Assembly: GCA_034440615.1 (NCBI GenBank)
Contig: JAOTOM010004740.1
Location: forward strand, 98,501-162,500
Origin: Ashinkailepas kermadecensis
Lineage: Eukaryota; Arthropoda; Thecostraca; Neolepadidae
Reading direction: 5' to 3'
Length of the DNA: 64,000 nt
The position numbers and the translations under genes were made by a program. Under the pieces are notes generated by a model, which made no database searches, had not been told where the DNA came from, and was given only the letters and a program-made list of their open reading frames with translations. Shown here piece after piece: positions 35,484-46,374 of the stretch (position 1 is its first letter; each line of letters begins with the position of its first letter).

Positions 35484-35574
35484 GCAGACCGTCGGGTGGT
35501 TCTCCGGCAAAGGGGGGGGCGGTTTTCTTTTTTTTGGGGGGGCCGCCCGTCGGGTGGTTCTCCGGCAAAGGTGG
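35484..35574. repeat. Duplicated 27-bp motif around a G/T-rich run
   Basis: CCGTCGGGTGGTTCTCCGGC followed by AAAGG occurs twice, at about 35489 and 35548, with poly-G and poly-T between. Confidence 0.8.
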
Positions 35575-35812
35575 CGCCGGTCTCCCGCATCTGCGTCGGC
35601 CGTCCAACACTGCGATCTATTCTGTGCGTTCTGCCACGCTCTTCTGTCGGCTAGGTGTGCTTGTGATGTATTGGAAGTACTTGCTCACCACAATCTGCGC
35701 AGTCAGAATTCTTCAAACCAAGATTCATGGTTGTGGCGAAGTTATCGTGTGATATCAAAGGCCATGCTTGAGATGAGCAACCGCAGTAGCCATGACATGA
35801 ATAGAGAGTACC

Positions 35813-35968
35813 ATTGGCGGTCACAAATAGCTTGGTAGTCAGGCTGAGCGTCCTGGCACCTGAATATCCCGCATAGGTATAGTTGTGGTAGGAGACAGTA
35901 TAAATATGTAGGATATTCAGGTGCCAGGACGCTAAGCCTGACCCAGCCAGCCTATTTGTGACGCCAAT
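35813..35968. repeat. Long foldback: 57-bp arms, 41-bp loop
   Basis: The left arm, 35813-35869 (starts ATTGGCGGTCACAAATAG), pairs with 35911-35968 (ends TTTGTGACGCCAAT). The inner 23 bp (AGCGTCCTGGCACCTGAATA...) are perfect and the outer part has small bulges. It is likely a foldback MITE; a hairpin RNA is an alternative. Confidence 0.88.
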
Positions 35969-36095
35969 TATACATGGCGAATTTACACACACATTCAGCT
36001 TTCCCACGACTTGCTTCACGAGTTATTGCGATACTTGAGACAAAAAAAATAGACGTCAAATATATTTAAACCGTTTCCCTCGCCGATTGTGTTAG
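35969..36095. other. Non-coding spacer
   Basis: Nothing recognised. Confidence 0.4.
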
Positions 36096-36097
36096 GT

Positions 36098-36203
36098 TGT
36101 TGATGCATAGCGCACCAGATAGATCCAGAGTATGCTGATGCATAGCGCACCAGATAGATCCAGAGTATGCTGATGCATATCGCACCAGATAGATCCAGAG
36201 TGG
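36098..36203. repeat. 35-bp tandem repeat, three copies
   Basis: TGATGCATAGCGCACCAGAT starts at 36101, 36136 and 36171 (third with ATATCG). Confidence 0.95.
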
Positions 36204-38160
36204 CCAGGGTGATTTATAAACCGATGTATGGGTATGTTCATATCATGGCAATGCCCATCAAGGTATCCCACCTTGTTTCTACCACACGTGCGCCAGTAAT
36301 ACTGCATTCCTGCACAGCGTGTTTAGACAGACTATACCGCTTCGGCAATCCTCCACGCATATTGCTCTAGGGACGGGCCAGGTAATCCAGCTGCTGGCAA
36401 GACCTCAAGATACACCTTTAGGCCAAGCAAGATGCTTTGAAGAATTAGCATGCCCGATGGCAACCTGGTGTTCGATCAAGCGGTTAGGTGGCAGAGTGAG
36501 TTAAGGAAACATCAAGTTTACATAAGCATTGCCATGTGTGCAGTATCTACTTTGATGGCACATACCGACAGGTAAGCATCGCCCTATGTGCAGCATATAC
36601 TTGGATGGCACACACAACAGGCACGCCTTGGGTGAGAGCAGGCGTGTCTCGACACTTCACCGACCACGGCTCTGGACTGCCGAGTCAGCCCCGCTGACCA
36701 CAGACGGAAGCGTCACGGTCCACGCCAGCTGGCCATACCGGCGGCGCGGCCGCCGTCCGGACCCGCTGCCAGTCACCAGAGGTCAATAGGTCAAGGTCGG
36801 GTGGAGCAGTCTGGGCGAGTCCACCCCGCCACCAGCCAGCCGCAGGCGCGTGACTAGCGCACAGGGAATGTCTGTGCTTGCCGGGGTGCTACGTGACCGA
36901 TGCAGGGTACATTGTAGCGAACAGTGTTGGAGAGGTGCATAGCTTTCAGCCGAATGTGCGCTACTGGGTGGAGGCGGCGGAAACCTTTGCCTTATATGAA
37001 GAAAATAGAATAGAGGTCATCTTAGTACGATTTGATAGGGTAATCACTGACAGATGTTGCGATATAATTGCACAATCATGCAGTGAATGACTTTCCCACA
37101 ATTCGCCTTACTCAAATGCATCAAAGGATATAGGCAGATTGAATTGTCAGAAAACGAACCATTGCTTCAGAGATCTGCTGAACCACTATGATGAAAAAAC
37201 AATATCTGGAAGTTGTGGCCGGGCGGTCAAAGTAAACTGACCAGCACCTGGAGCATTGCAGAGTCATGGGCGTTTTGGTTACGTTTAAAGAACAGATAAG
37301 GTTTAAATATCACCTTTCTGCAATATGCTAAGCCAAGGAAAAGTGACAAGCTTCTACAATCGTACATCAATGCATATGGGAAATGTTTGCATGCTTTCCT
37401 GATGGTGGTTTGTGTGGTTGTAGTGGTGTTTAATGCTATTGGGAACGCTCTTGGGAATATGACAAATTCCAAAAAGTAGTTATCTGCCACAAAACTGGGC
37501 ATATTCACTGAAAAGACACAAAGGACACCATAATAATTCAGACGGTTACGTGTTCAATTACTTCTTTAAGCTGATCTGCTTCAATTCCACCAGTCTTCCC
37601 AACGATATATGTGTATATATATATATACATCCGAATTTATTGGCGCGGATGATCAGCACTGGTCGAAGCGTCCTAAAGCCCAAATAATTGATTACATCCG
37701 AATCTATAACTCAAGCTGATTAGCAGCGTATGTTTTAAGCAAAATACAGCGCCATCTGCGCAACTTATCCCCTTATCAACTTATCGGTGTAAATATAGGT
37801 GGCAGTGGCGGCGACATCGAAGTGTGAGCTAGTAGTGAACACATTCGTGATTATCTCGCAAGCGAGTAATTTGCAACAAGTATATTGGATAACAAGTGTC
37901 AAATATGGTAGCATATTAATCTACCTAAGTGAATTATGTGACTTGCAATGAGGTTCACATGAAGTATAATACCTGAAAAACAAATAAGAGTGAATCTGTT
38001 AGACATATTAAAGCGTTTCTGAGAATGATAAGTTATATCGGCACGACATGGCCTGAGGAGGCCGAAGTGCCCATACCAATAAAAGTAAAATGATCAGTTA
38101 TAAACAGCCGACATCACCCACACGGTGACAGGCTGGCCCAATTCACTCACACACACACAC
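36204..38160. other. Non-coding interval
   Basis: No gene recognised. A GC-rich stretch at 36640-36860 (GGCGGCGCGGCCGCCG near 36740) stands out from the AT-rich surroundings and could be a regulatory or CpG-rich patch; no exon could be assigned. Confidence 0.45.
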
Positions 38161-38164
38161 ACCA

Positions 38165-39425
38165 GAAGTTATATGGGATGACCCGGTGTTCACCTTTTTG
38201 AGTCCAATTTCGCGACTGTGCATCAATTTCAGCGATAATCCCATTCATTTTCGACATTTCGGCATAGCGCATCCAATTTACAAATCACAGTTCCACCTTC
38301 GGCCCAGCAGCATTCACTTTGGTACTAGTGCAAACCTACTTCGGCAGAACTGCATTCGGATTGAGATTTGCAGTGAATATGTCGGCATGTGTGGATAGTT
38401 CAGTGATAGTGCGATGATTTTCGACAGAGTGGAAGCAAGTTCGAAGCGGAAAATACTCCGCTATGATACTTGTTTGTCATATTTGGTTAAATATGTACCC
38501 ATTGTCCAATAAAGGGGCAATTTTTGACGTTTTGTGTGTGTAATTGCATATCCAATACATAATGCGACATTGACCAGCGGGTAGTTGCTAAGCGGCGCGT
38601 CTTGGCATGTTAACGCACTCAACCAATCAGAAGCCAGTAATATGTATTTGAAGCCGAGCATGCCGTAACCACCGGGTCAGGAGTTCACAACTCGTCTGTA
38701 CGTCGTCATGCCACGTGGCGAAGGACGTACGAGGGGGCGGTACATGAACCCAACCGAAGGGGAAAGATGGGCAATCATCAATGCTCATCTTTCTGGGTAC
38801 TTACTGCCGGCCTGCGCAGCCCGTGAAAACATTATCGACTAAGTGACTGTCGCCCACGGACTAGGTAACTTTGATGTGCACCCTGTGCTCTGGCGTGTAA
38901 TAAAATACCAAATTGTAACGTTTTATGTACATAATGCGATAGCGGCCAGTGGGGTGCTTCCTTAGACATCACTTCCAGATATAAAACTAGGGTGAGAGAT
39001 GGGTTAAAAACCACCCTCTAGTCAGTAGTGTTCGGTTCAGTATCGCAGCACCTGAATAACGAGTTGACAAATCAGAATATATAGAAGTAATCAGTTATCG
39101 TAAAAAGCCAACTAGCATCGGAGGTAATACGCAGATGCCTTTATATTAACCAATTTTTTACTTTTGAACCGTAATTTGGCTTCGAATTTTGTTGCACACA
39201 GCCGAAATCGGTTGTTGCTGAGCCGAAACAAATCTGCACGCCGAATACCATGCTCATTTCACCGAATTATGATGCACTGTGCCGAAATTGATAGCCGTAG
39301 TTTTTAATTGCACGCTGCCCGGCCGAATTTCTCCGTTTTGTGTCATATTCTGACGCAATGTGCTGAAACGCCTACATTGGATGCGCTTAATACTGAAATC
39401 AGTGCAGTTTGTTAAAAATTGCACG
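38165..39425. repeat. Degenerate repeat with TTCGGC / TGCAC words, plus a duplicated block
   Basis: At 38200-38395 and 39160-39420 words such as TTCGGC or GCCGAA and TGCA recur roughly every 30-40 bp without exact units. A block around 38510-38610 (CAATAAA, TTTTGACGTTTTGTGTG, CATAATGCGA, CCAGCGGGTAG) is echoed at 38897-38970. I read this as old tandem sequence. Confidence 0.45.
38708..38842 (+). pseudogene. Possible N-terminal fragment of a Tc1/mariner-like transposase
   Basis: The frame reads MPRGEGRTRGRYMNPTEGER then WAIINAHLSGYLLPACAARE and stops after 44 codons. An E-R-x-x-I-I-x-x-x-x-x-S-G stretch resembles the first helix-turn-helix of Tc1-like transposases. The rest of the enzyme is absent. 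The match is short and this could be chance. Confidence 0.3.
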
Positions 39426-39689
39426 CAAAAAGGTGTGAAACGAACGGAGCTTCCAGCAGCTCCATAGTCAGATGGTTATCTGACGGGGCCGACAGGAGCC
39501 CGGAGAGCTCACCAGTGTTGTGCAGAGTCAACCCAGATAATTTGCATCATATATAAGACTGCTACGAAAGCGTAGTGCCTCGGCAACGGTGGAATACCCA
39601 GCTTGACAGCACCTCAGCTTGACAGCAGCTCTGCACCCCACCGGTACAGGTGCTTCGCTCTTGCTCTTAATGACAGCTGTTTTTCATAA

Positions 39690-40015
39690 TCAGTTCACAA
39701 GCAGATGCGCTATCCTGACCCATATTCCCAGATCAGGTAGGCTGTTCTCACATTCAGTTCTACAACAGGCTTGCCACCATCGCCATCAGTCCTACAGCAG
39801 GTGTGCCATCCTCACACTCAGTCCAACATCAGGTGTGCTATTCTCACACTCAGTCCAATATCAGGTGTGCTATTCTCACACTCAGTCCAACATCAGGTGT
39901 GCTATTCTCACACTCAGTCCTGCATCAGGTGTGCCACCCTCACACTCAGTCCTACAGCAGGTGTACTATCCCACACTCAGTCCTACAGCAGTTGTGCTAT
40001 TCTCACCGTCAGTCC
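39690..40015. repeat. 32-bp tandem repeat, about 10 copies
   Basis: Units such as GTGTGCTATTCTCACACTCA followed by GTCCAACATCAG recur every 32 bp, with CTACAGCAG/CAACATCAG variants. The two ORFs through it (SNIRCAILTLSP type) are artefacts of the repeat. Confidence 0.92.
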
Positions 40016-41300
40016 GGAGTCCTCAGTTCAGTTGCAGCAGCCGTGGAGACCCGGATGCGGGCGCTGAGACCGGGCGGGGTCTGCCGAATCAATGACCACC
40101 GTGCGCGCACTGAAGCGCCACATTGGAAGCCAGTAAACAAGCGCTCGACCAATCACTGTGCTCTCTTCAAGGTCAGCAGACGGCCGATGACACGGATGGC
40201 TTTAAGTGGCTTTGAACCGGTGCTTTGTGATGTCGGACGCCTGCCCTCTTCCCCTACCCTCTCCCCTGGCCAAGGGCGGTAACAGACTTATCGGTAGTTG
40301 GATTCTCTCTATGAATTAATAAGCATGACAATATATGCTTTGCACCACCCAAGGGAATACGCATATGTTTAAGGTTCCCTAGCTTACGCTCATTTAAGCA
40401 GAGACTGAAGTATTGTCAGGAAATCATATTGGTTAAGTAAAGAAATGATCAACACCAAGTTGCCAAAACAAGCTCTGTCAGGGAGACAGAGAGACAAGGA
40501 GACAGAGATGCAGGGAGACAGGGAGATCGGGTGACAGGGAGATATAAAAATAATGCTCTAAGTTTACTGCCAAACGTTTTGGCCCCCATTCTGATTTTAA
40601 AAGCCGGAAGAAAGCAGTTGTCACATGCTTCAATGACAATAATTGTTCTTCAGTTTTATCTTTTTCTGTGACCACTGTGAAGCGGTTGACAACAACACAC
40701 TATGTATATGGCACCTTGTGGCGTGTGCAAAGGTTAACAACAGTCAGCGGACCCCTGCAATAGGGTACAAGTCTGTGCTTATCACCGCTGGGTGTGGAGC
40801 TACCGCGGAAGCATTGCCGTCGTTTGAGGGATGATATGTATGCACGTATAGATGACCGGGAAAATTTCGACGAAGCCACTCCCTTTTCTTCCGGCGTTTG
40901 GTGTAGATCGGTCTGGGGAGAGATTATGTCGTGTATCGAGGAAAGGTCTCCTTTGAGTGTATAATCTTGGCTATGACATATTAACAGCGACGACAGGACG
41001 CTGCAGCATTAGGGTTGATTTGCATAAGAAACTCTGGTGCAAAATAGCATTACATGTGCAATATCCAAGGGTGGCTTAAAAGTAAGTTTTTGTAAGTATG
41101 TGGCCAATGAATGGCATCAATCATCATGGATGATGCAACGTGTTCGCGCCCGTGCACGGTTGCGGTGAATTAAATTTTGTACATCGAAACGTCGTACATA
41201 TTTTCGAAACCCTCTCTTTCTTGACACAATGACTTGGGCAACTTCAGGACACCACCAAGGCACTAGATATTCATATTAACGTTTGTGACTACGGTGTATA
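40016..41300. other. Non-coding interval
   Basis: No gene recognised. A short GAGACAGGGAGA-like repeat lies at 40482-40545. Confidence 0.5.
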
Positions 41301-41306
41301 AATTCC

Positions 41307-41462
41307 GATCACGGCTAATTGAAGCGCGTAGTAAAAAATGGAGTTTTTGAGGAAAGAATTGAATATACAATGAACTGATGACGATCCCGAGGCGGGACTG
41401 AAACCGGTTTTCCTGAAGAAAAAAAAAACATTTTTGACTACGCGCTTCAATTAACCGTGATC
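41307..41462. repeat. Inverted repeat with 34-bp arms
   Basis: 41307-41340 (GATCACGGCTAATTGAAGCG...) matches the complement of 41429-41462 at 32 of 34 positions; the spacer is 88 bp. The spacer contains CTGATGACGATCCCGAGGCG then GGACTGAAACC, similar to short conserved motifs in the untranslated parts of some retroelements. Confidence 0.88.
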
Positions 41463-43060
41463 GCACTAGATTTTGTTTTGTAAATGGTTTTGTGAGTCGA
41501 GTAGTCGCAGACGCTGCTTCTAAAAGTATAGAAATTGTAGGATGACGAACGCTCAATTATATATCAATTGAGTTCAAAATTAGCACTTTAATGAAAATTA
41601 AAACACGTTTCCCGAGGTTTCGACTATATTGTCTCCATCCGGGTAAATAGATGTGCGCTGAAACTGAAAACATGTTTAAGCATATTTTTTTAGTCAAGCT
41701 CAAATTCACTTTTCATACCTCCGACTTCAGAACCTTTTCAGAATATCACAAAGCCGTCAACACAATGCATACCAGGTGCAGGGCACGATGCATGGTTCGA
41801 TGCGCGACACAGGAGTTAAGATAACACAAATACAGCGAAGATCACAACTTATTTATCCCGTGTCAGTACATCGCAACGGGACGGTCATTTTTTATCAGTT
41901 CAGCTGTAACGATAGAAGTTTTAAAGAACCCTATCGATGTATTTGGTGCGGCCTGGGTGGCAATGTATGTCGCCTCCTCCGTTCGCCACTCAGTTCTGGT
42001 ACGATTGTTTGGAATGATGACTGTCCCTGTACAGTCCGGTAGGTGCTCTGCCCTGTCCGAGTGAGTTACTAGGACATTAGACATCCTGTAGTTGCGTAGG
42101 TCTGTCCCATGATCTTTTTACCGATCTGTCTCTACTACAATTATAAAAGTGTGCTAGTAAGTAAATTAATGTCTTGTACAGGAGAAATGCATGGGCTGCC
42201 TTTTACGTTCAAATTCCTGAAATTTGGTCTAGTCGGCTTTCGAAAGCTTCCAGCGATGGATAAAACTCTGTGTGGTATCAGCCGCAGTTGAAAATGTGCG
42301 TGTTAATTTTATGGGATAATAATCACTGTCCCGAATGTCGGTGTCGATTATCCAATCAAAATCGTTGGCCACAGGTGGAGAGCCAGTTGATAAATATATT
42401 GCAGCTTCTGTGCGAAGCGTCAGCAGCATTCAGACGACCCGTCCTACGTCTCACGCTTCACCGCGATTGTACGGCCTTGTGCTTCACTGTATTATAGTCC
42501 CATCCCGAAACCCCCGACGGAGAAGCGTGGCGGCCAGGTCCGGCCACGTCACGTACGAGAACCAATCAGCGGCTGGTACACAGTGCGGCCGACGGTCGGG
42601 TCGGGACGGTCAAGGTCATGCGGTCGCGGTCACCGACGCGAGCGCGAATCCTACACTATGTTGTGTCTTAGGTGAAAAGGAAAATGTTGGCTCTCCAGTG
42701 TTAAGTAATACTAAGTTGTGCCTGTCTAAAGTGTGTTCAGTAATGTGTCGACGGTGTGCCAGTAATGTTTGCGTGTTTTATCCCAAGCTGGATTATGTTC
42801 GTTGAAATCGCCAGGCAAAATGCAATGGATAGGTCAGAATGTGCCGTGGGATTTTCTAAGTGCTTACAATGCTTGCGTTATCTGTGTGTGGCGGAATATA
42901 AATGGAACAAATATCTATACTTCTACCATAGAGTCGCGTAGTGTGGGCTACCGCCTGCAACGGAGAGTTTAGTGTAATTTGTGTGTGCATAATCGTTGTG
43001 AATGTATGTTGAGGTACCACCACTGCGATGTGGTCCTTGGACCTCGTCGTAGCGGTACAA
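41463..43060. other. Non-coding interval
   Basis: No gene recognised. 42480-42650 is GC-rich with ACGTCACGT and CCAATCAG words and might be a promoter-like patch; nothing ties it to a gene. Confidence 0.4.
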
Positions 43061-43061
43061 G

Positions 43062-43945
43062 GGCTAATTCAAGATAAAGAGATTGAAATCATACGTATCG
43101 GTGGGCAAAAACCATGTTTCCTGAAGTGCAATGATAATTGGAGTGAGCATACTTAAAAAAGCTTTCATGTCGGCCCAGTTGAATATTAAACTACGACAAT
43201 TCCATTGTTGGAAAACAGACATATTAAATAAAAACCTAATGGAAATCAGCACCTTTCGGTGCATGTCTCAGTCATTCGTGGAAGTCAGGAGGGCATGTGG
43301 GTTGTGTCCGTACGGCCCATGAGGGGCCGCCCGATCCGTCCGGCCGACCGGTGACCTTGGAGAGGTCACGTCGGTCGGCCATAGCCGCGGGGATGCCCAT
43401 TGGCTGACAGGAGCCGGCCAGGTAACGTGGGTGCCGGCAGGCTTTGCCGGCGGCCTGCTGAATTCGAGCGTGGCTGCTCAACGGCCGAGTGACTGCTTGG
43501 CCGGCTCCTGCTCGCGGGACTCGACTGAGTTTTCCGAGCCGGAGTTGTATGTGTGGTGTTGGTGATCGGTGTAAGTTTGGTAGGGTGTGCAAAGCCGGGA
43601 ATCATGTCAGTTTATGTCGAGTTGGAAGTGGTGTGCACACAAGGGGTGGGGAAGCGATACTAGGTGCCTGGGCGTAAGTTTTGGTGGAGGGGAGGTGATC
43701 TCGACGATCCGCCGGGCCTGGGGATATGAAACGCCGATGATGTTGACCGCACCAACCTCCTTCTCCCAGTCGCGAAATCGGACAGAGATGGGGTGTGGTT
43801 AGATGGTCGGAGGTGTGGCAGTTGAGGCAGTGGGCTGGTTTCGAGCAGGTGGAATCAGGATGGGGTAGCTCGCCACACTTCGGACAGCGGGCTGGTTGGC
43901 GGCATGTTTCATCCAATACATATCCGTTTATCTTTACCAAATTAT
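43062..43945 (-). pseudogene. Fragment of a Jockey/I-like LINE: ORF1 zinc knuckles and start of ORF2 endonuclease
   Basis: On the minus strand, 43940-43602 encodes cysteine-rich knuckles (CPKCGELPHPDSTCSKPAHC then LNCHTSDHLTT), the nucleic-acid-binding part of LINE ORF1 (gag). A Pro/Ser-rich stretch in another frame follows (43605-43272). Next comes the start of an AP-endonuclease, about 43231-43065 (QQWNCRS, IIIALQETWFLP). The order ORF1-ORF2 is as expected. Both ends are missing and at least one frameshift is present, so it is dead. The precise clade is not certain. Confidence 0.8.
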
Positions 43946-45540
43946 ATGCGATCGCGCTCCGCTATCCATGTTAAACGAATATCCGCATGGATATCCGATC
44001 TGTGTCATGCTCTAGCTGACAGCCAACCACAACCTGTGTATAATGTAGGGATGTAGGAGGTACCTCACGCCGGTACAACTGTACAGCTTACCATCACTTA
44101 ATGCTAACAAGCTTATTTTTCTTAACCAGGATATGCCCACAGCATTACTCATGACAGTTATTGTCCTGGACTTCTTTTGCATATTAACCTCGCATTTAGT
44201 GTTCGCTCAAGCTTATATTTTTGATGGAGTTCTAAGGCGTCCCTCATCGCTTGCAAAGACAATGTGATTGTCTCAGACTGCTTGAAATTTCACTGTTCTG
44301 CTTTTTTCTTCATATATGGCAGCATGGTCGTCTTCCCAGCTTTCTTTCAGTTTGAGCAAGCAGACAAATTATTGAAACACATGACATAGTATAACTTTCC
44401 AACATTATTAGTTGCATATTCCATTTCGCGATGATTTCCCATTCCCTTTTCCTATCCTTGCATCTTAAAATTATGTCTTTTCTTCCTATGGGTATTATGG
44501 AGAGATATCTGGCGCCATTTGGTGGAAACACTGCTAACTGGATGTCGAGGTGCAGTTCGAGGAATATTTGATTGTGTCATGCACGTTTCATGCATGCAGT
44601 TAGCTAGTTTTCAACAAAAAGAGCGCATATTTGGTAGTAGGATGTGACACGATTATCTTTTATCAGATTTGTATTTCGTAATTATACATTGCTAGAGTAG
44701 GAAGTCATGATTTATGGAATGCACCAATAAAATCCAGCATCATGGCTGCCCCATCGATGTGAAATATAAACAATTAGCTCTGGAAATTAGTTGTTGCTAT
44801 CAGCGTGTTCATCTATGCAGCTATTAAATGGCACTACAGTTATCGTACTATTTCGAATCGAAGTGCACTCACATGTGAAAGCATAGCTAGTTAAGTTTAC
44901 ATGCACGTGCGTCGCGAAATTGTGTGTAAACTTTGGACCTCTGAAGCCATGGCGACTTCAGAGACAGTTTCACGACAACCGGTTTCGTTTGCAAGCAACA
45001 TTTGAGCTAGTTTTGGTGGCTCTGCTTACTTATGGGCTGTAATATTTCATAAGCCCATTGTATGTGATCAGGCAGGCAGTGGTATTGCTTTTCAGTGCAA
45101 CAAAAATTACAAAGCATAAATTGTATTACTGATTGCATTCTGTCATCGGATCGTGAGCTTGCAGGTCCATTTGGCTCACTACAACCATCATACCAAATGT
45201 AAGGCTATACATTGGTCTCCACTCCCGCTCAATCCCCTGGAGAATATCGAAATATGCTGCCAGTCATTTATTGAACGGAATAAAGTTGATAAAATCTGGC
45301 CTCTGATCTAATTTACTTGCCCATCAGGCACAGAAACAAAAGCAATATTGATGATCGCAGGTTTATTTCAATCACGTTCTCTCATTTGGACAACTCATCA
45401 TGCCAGCCGCCCAAATGATCAAATCATGATTTGCCTAGCGTGTACCTGAAAAACGCATATCGGGCAGACCTCATGCATCCCAACAAGCATGCATACCATT
45501 GCCTGTTCCCGGAGGGGGCGGAACGGGGCATCCGGATGAT
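43946..45540. other. AT-rich non-coding interval
   Basis: No ORF above 75 codons and no repeat recognised. Confidence 0.5.
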
Positions 45541-45859
45541 TCTAGTTGCCTACGAATGTCGTAATCATTTGGCTCGCCCGAAAAGGCTTCATCCCAGCTG
45601 TCCGGGCGGTCGTGACGTCACACGGCTCGTGTGACGTCACGTGCCAACACCGGCCGGGGGATGAAGTCAAGGCGTGGCCCGATGGAAGGCCGTGCTGCAC
45701 CCGAGGGGCGGACTTGAACCCGGCGCTCGGCCGCGGCGAGGCGCAGCGCGGCGAGGCGAGGTGGAAGTCAAGGTGCATACGTCCGCTGCCCGGCTCGTCC
45801 CCGAGGCGGCCGGCTCGGTCTGGCAGGACGAGCGGCCGGCTCGGCGTGGACGAGGAGCT

Positions 45860-46080
45860 CGCGGACTGGCCGCAGAGTGTAGAGCGTGCCCTTCGGCCGG
45901 CCCGGACTGACCGGGGCCGGACTGGCCGCAGAGTGTAGGGCGTGCCCTTCGGCCGGCCCGGACTGACCGGGGCCGGACTGGCCGCAGAGTGTAGGGCGTG
46001 CCCTTCGGCCGGCCCGGACTGGCCGCAGAGTGTAGAGCGTGCCCTTCGGCCGGCCCGGACTGACCGGGGCCCGGCGCACG
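45860..46080. repeat. 56-bp GC-rich tandem repeat downstream of GNMT
   Basis: CGCAGAGTGTAG(A/G)GCGTGCC recurs at 45871, 45927, 45983 and 46024 (period 56, 56, then 41). The surrounding 45.6-46.3 kb is very GC-rich. The minus-strand frame 46354-45542 is a by-product; it starts past the GNMT stop. The array lies about 300 bp beyond that stop and may be 3' UTR. Confidence 0.9.
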
Positions 46081-46374
46081 CGCTGGTGACAGGGGAGACC
46101 CGCGTCGCTGGCGGAACGGCCTTAACCCGCCGGCGGCTGCCGCCCGGTGGGGTTAAGGCCAAGGTTTCCCCGAGTGGAGGCTGTGACACCCGCTGACCCT
46201 GAGCGGGACAGGACCTTAACTGGGGGTCGAGGCTGGCTCGGCAGTTAAGGTCAAGGTGTCGGGGCCGGAGTGCTCGTTGGGCCCGTGCGGTGCCCGTGTG
46301 GCGCTTGTGGAGAGCCGGCGAGGAGCCCGGCTGACGCTGGTCTGACTGGCACAATCAGAGCAGAGCGCCGTGGA

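Noticed and set aside
41376..41425. A firm hammerhead ribozyme call
   Set aside because: CTGATGA and GAAA are present, but stem II is not closed next to the core and no cleavage site pairs sensibly.
45542..46354. 270-codon minus-strand ORF after GNMT
   Set aside because: It lies past the GNMT stop codon, is composed largely of a GC-rich 56-bp repeat and has no family likeness.
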